Assembly (NCBI GenBank): GCA_026395315.1
Contig: JAPLYY010000005.1
Span: forward strand, 1-9,178
DNA from: Candidatus Shapirobacteria bacterium
Lineage (GTDB): Bacteria; Patescibacteriota; Microgenomatia; UBA12405
DNA length: 9,178 nt
Direction: 5' to 3'
Below, in pieces: positions 7,785-9,178 of the stretch. The notes below the pieces were generated by a model. That model was not told where the DNA came from. It made no database searches and saw nothing but the letters and a program-made list of their open reading frames with translations. Every line of letters starts with the position of its first letter. Position 1 is the stretch's first letter. The position numbers were made by a program, and so were the translations under genes.

Positions 7785-8331
7785 TAAAGGCCAAGAAAAT
7801 AATTAAAATAAGGAAATAAGGAATAATAAATTTTGGCGGCTGTTTTTGAAACCATTTAGCGGCAAAGTAAAGATAAAAAAGTAAAGTTGGAATTAAAAAA
7901 AGTGTTGTTGGTTGGCCGGTAATTACTGTTATTATAGGAGATAAAACAAAGAGAACAACGATCATTGGTTTGGTTTTAAAAACTTTTATGAAACCAAAGA
8001 CTATTGCCGGGAGTAAAAACCAACAGATTTGATTGTCACCAAAGAGAATCCTTTGAGGGGCTAATCTGCCTAAACTATTGGTAAATTCTCGAATTAATTG
8101 TGTAGATTTGTTATAAAAAATGTGACCGGTTAATTCTTGGTTTTCGTTGCGACTGTTCCAGCGCATTTCTTTTAATGGAGCAATATTATTTTCGGAAAAG
8201 ATATTTTTGATTTGTGATGAAATGTACGACGGTGTTTTACGATATTCGCTAATAGTATTTGGTATATTGAGAATAAAATATTTCCAAAAGAATGGCTGGA
8301 TGATGATGAGTATGAAGAGTAGTTTGCGCAT
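7774..8331 (-). CDS. Membrane protein of unknown function, resembling a GT-C C-terminal half
   Basis: I do not recognise this 185-residue protein as a named family. An N-terminal helix (about 3-21) could be an uncleaved signal anchor. A polar region of about 80 residues (22-100, including KEMRWNSRNENQ and LAPQRILFGDN) follows, then four hydrophobic segments at roughly 102-118, 122-138, 143-158 and 168-183. The stretch from FYNKSTQLIREFTNSL (72-87) through ILFGDN (95-100) into the helices lines up by eye with the loop and helices after the large loop of the adjacent GT-C proteins. There is no DEA loop, SRG motif or C-terminal soluble domain, so it cannot be a complete transferase. It could be an accessory subunit, a degenerate GT-C derivative or an unrelated membrane protein. 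Its ATG at 8331 shares one base with the upstream stop (TAATG) and its end overlaps the next gene by 11 nt, which supports real translation within the operon. Confidence 0.75.
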   Translation of the reverse strand: MRKLLFILIIIQPFFWKYFILNIPNTISEYRKTPSYISSQIKNIFSENNIAPLKEMRWNSRNENQELTGHIFYNKSTQLIREFTNSLGRLAPQRILFGDNQICWFLLPAIVFGFIKVFKTKPMIVVLFVLSPIITVITGQPTTLFLIPTLLFYLYFAAKWFQKQPPKFIIPYFLILIIFLAFNVK

Positions 8332-9178
8332 TAATGGTATTCAATTATATTAAATGCTGGCTGCTGATTGGGGAAGTAGATCGTGGTAACGGGGGTAGAA
8401 TTAAGTTGAGGAAAATTACCGGGACTGGTAATCAGAAGCGATTTAGGTGGAATTTGGAGATCTTTTATTTCCCAATCATTGACAAATTTAAATTTATCAA
8501 AGGCGTCAACCCAATACCAGTCAGCATGAAAATCCCATTTTAGATTAGGATCGGTCAGATATTTTTGAGGCGACCAAGGCCAATAAAAAAGGATAAACTC
8601 GTGTGGTTCACCGTATTTTTTAGTAAAGATTATTTGTTGGTAATCGGGGTAGAGCGGTTTAACATAATCAATGGCTTGTTGGTAGCCATATTGCCAGGCT
8701 TGAGACATGGATAAATTATATTGAAGATATGTTTTTGAATAGAAAAAAAGCTGGAGTAACGAGATTAACAAAACTAAGGCTAGGGCTATTTTGGAGTGGA
8801 GAAAGCTTAGACCAAGGACGACAAAAATGATATAAAAAGGAATGGCACTGGTAGCTCTGATAGAAGGAAAATCACCGATGGTTAGGGCTGAGGGTAAAAG
8901 ACAAATTATAAATATCGCAAACAAATAACGATATTTTTTAATGACAATAAATAGACCAAGATAGAAGAAGGGTAGAAAAATAGAAAAAATAAGTCCGGTT
9001 GAGGGCGGATTAAATTGGTAGTTTTCGGACCCATGGAAAAAAATAGGTAAAGGGTTAAATAAATCAATGTAGTTGACAATAAATTGCTGACTAAAATAAG
9101 TGGCTTTATTGTTGACTAGACGGTTTAAAAACTGAGGCCCGGAATATAAACGACGGTTTTCGTTAATAAGGTTGATAG
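8331..9178 (-). CDS. GT-C membrane glycosyltransferase, C-terminal part only (copy 4, start beyond window)
   Basis: The frame is open from the right edge (first full codon at 9176) to TAA at 8331, giving 281 residues. A TTG at 8924 is not a credible start, because the 84 residues before it match the same protein family. The visible part begins in the large extracytoplasmic loop (NRLVNNKATYFSQQF, 18-32, then NYIDLFNPLPIFFHGSEN, 35-52), which parallels the equivalent loops of the three complete copies. Four hydrophobic segments follow (about 62-79, 85-100, 108-126, 130-146). LLPSALT (93-99) and SIRATSAIP (105-113) are the family motif with its conserved Arg107. The C-terminal soluble domain has YGYQQAIDYV (163-172), IIFTKKYGEPHEFILFY (182-198) and a Trp-rich stretch near HADWYWVDAF. 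The catalytic N-terminal half lies outside the window, so activity cannot be judged. It ends in a TAATG junction with the next gene. Confidence 0.85.
   Translation of the reverse strand, partial: INLINENRRLYSGPQFLNRLVNNKATYFSQQFIVNYIDLFNPLPIFFHGSENYQFNPPSTGLIFSIFLPFFYLGLFIVIKKYRYLFAIFIICLLPSALTIGDFPSIRATSAIPFYIIFVVLGLSFLHSKIALALVLLISLLQLFFYSKTYLQYNLSMSQAWQYGYQQAIDYVKPLYPDYQQIIFTKKYGEPHEFILFYWPWSPQKYLTDPNLKWDFHADWYWVDAFDKFKFVNDWEIKDLQIPPKSLLITSPGNFPQLNSTPVTTIYFPNQQPAFNIIEYH

Noticed and set aside
8331..8924. A separate 197-residue gene starting at a TTG at 8924
   Set aside because: The frame is open upstream to the window edge, and the 84 residues before the TTG match the GT-C loop and helix of the neighbouring copies, so this is the inside of a longer gene.
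1..9178. Recoding of TGA as an amino acid, as in some Patescibacteria
   Set aside because: TGA terminates the GT-C genes ending at 3120 and 6213 exactly where the family ends and the next gene begins, so the standard bacterial code fits.
1..9178. CRISPR array, tRNA or rRNA gene, insertion sequence, promoter or terminator
   Set aside because: Coding sequence covers essentially the whole window. I saw no regularly spaced repeats, terminal inverted repeats, transposase-like frame or hairpin followed by a T-run in a non-coding position.

Overview
This window is one dense block of glycosylation genes. Every supportable gene lies on the minus strand, so transcription runs from high to low coordinates. 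The DNA is AT-rich, and genes follow each other with 1 to 20 nt overlaps. TGA is used as a normal stop (ends at 3120 and 6213), which argues against the UGA=Gly code of Gracilibacteria/SR1. Arrays of diverged GT-C membrane glycosyltransferases, small GT2/GT4 enzymes, almost no intergenic DNA and almost no Shine-Dalgarno motifs suggest a Candidate Phyla Radiation (Patescibacteria, perhaps Microgenomates) genome. That placement is inference; the window holds no phylogenetic marker.

Layout in transcription order: (1) 9178-8331, C-terminal part of a GT-C glycosyltransferase cut by the window edge; (2) 8331-7774, a 185-residue membrane protein of unknown function that resembles the C-terminal half of a GT-C protein; (3) 7784-6213, (4) 6216-4648 and (5) 4667-3120, three complete GT-C (PMT/ArnT-like) proteins of 523, 522 and 515 residues; (6) 3123-2377, a WaaE/KdtX-like GT2; (7) 2396-1545, a GT4 enzyme that breaks off in its donor-binding domain, with an out-of-frame remnant of its C-terminus ending at 1519; (8) 1529-720, an Alg5/DPM1-like GT2; (9) 733-1, another GT2 cut by the left edge. 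No stretch is free of coding sequence for more than about 15 nt. I saw no RNA gene, CRISPR array, mobile element, promoter or terminator.

A plausible joint role is surface glycan or glycoprotein assembly. Cytoplasmic GT2 and GT4 enzymes would build a lipid-linked glycan, the Alg5-like enzyme would charge polyprenyl phosphate with a sugar, and the GT-C proteins would use such lipid-linked sugars on the outer face of the membrane. No flippase, polymerase or ligase is visible here, so the end product is unknown.

The most notable observations are the internally deleted and frame-shifted GT4 gene, the run of four diverged GT-C paralogues sharing a C-terminal extracytoplasmic domain, the small GT-C-half-like protein between two of them, and a DxD to DxG change in the Alg5-like enzyme.
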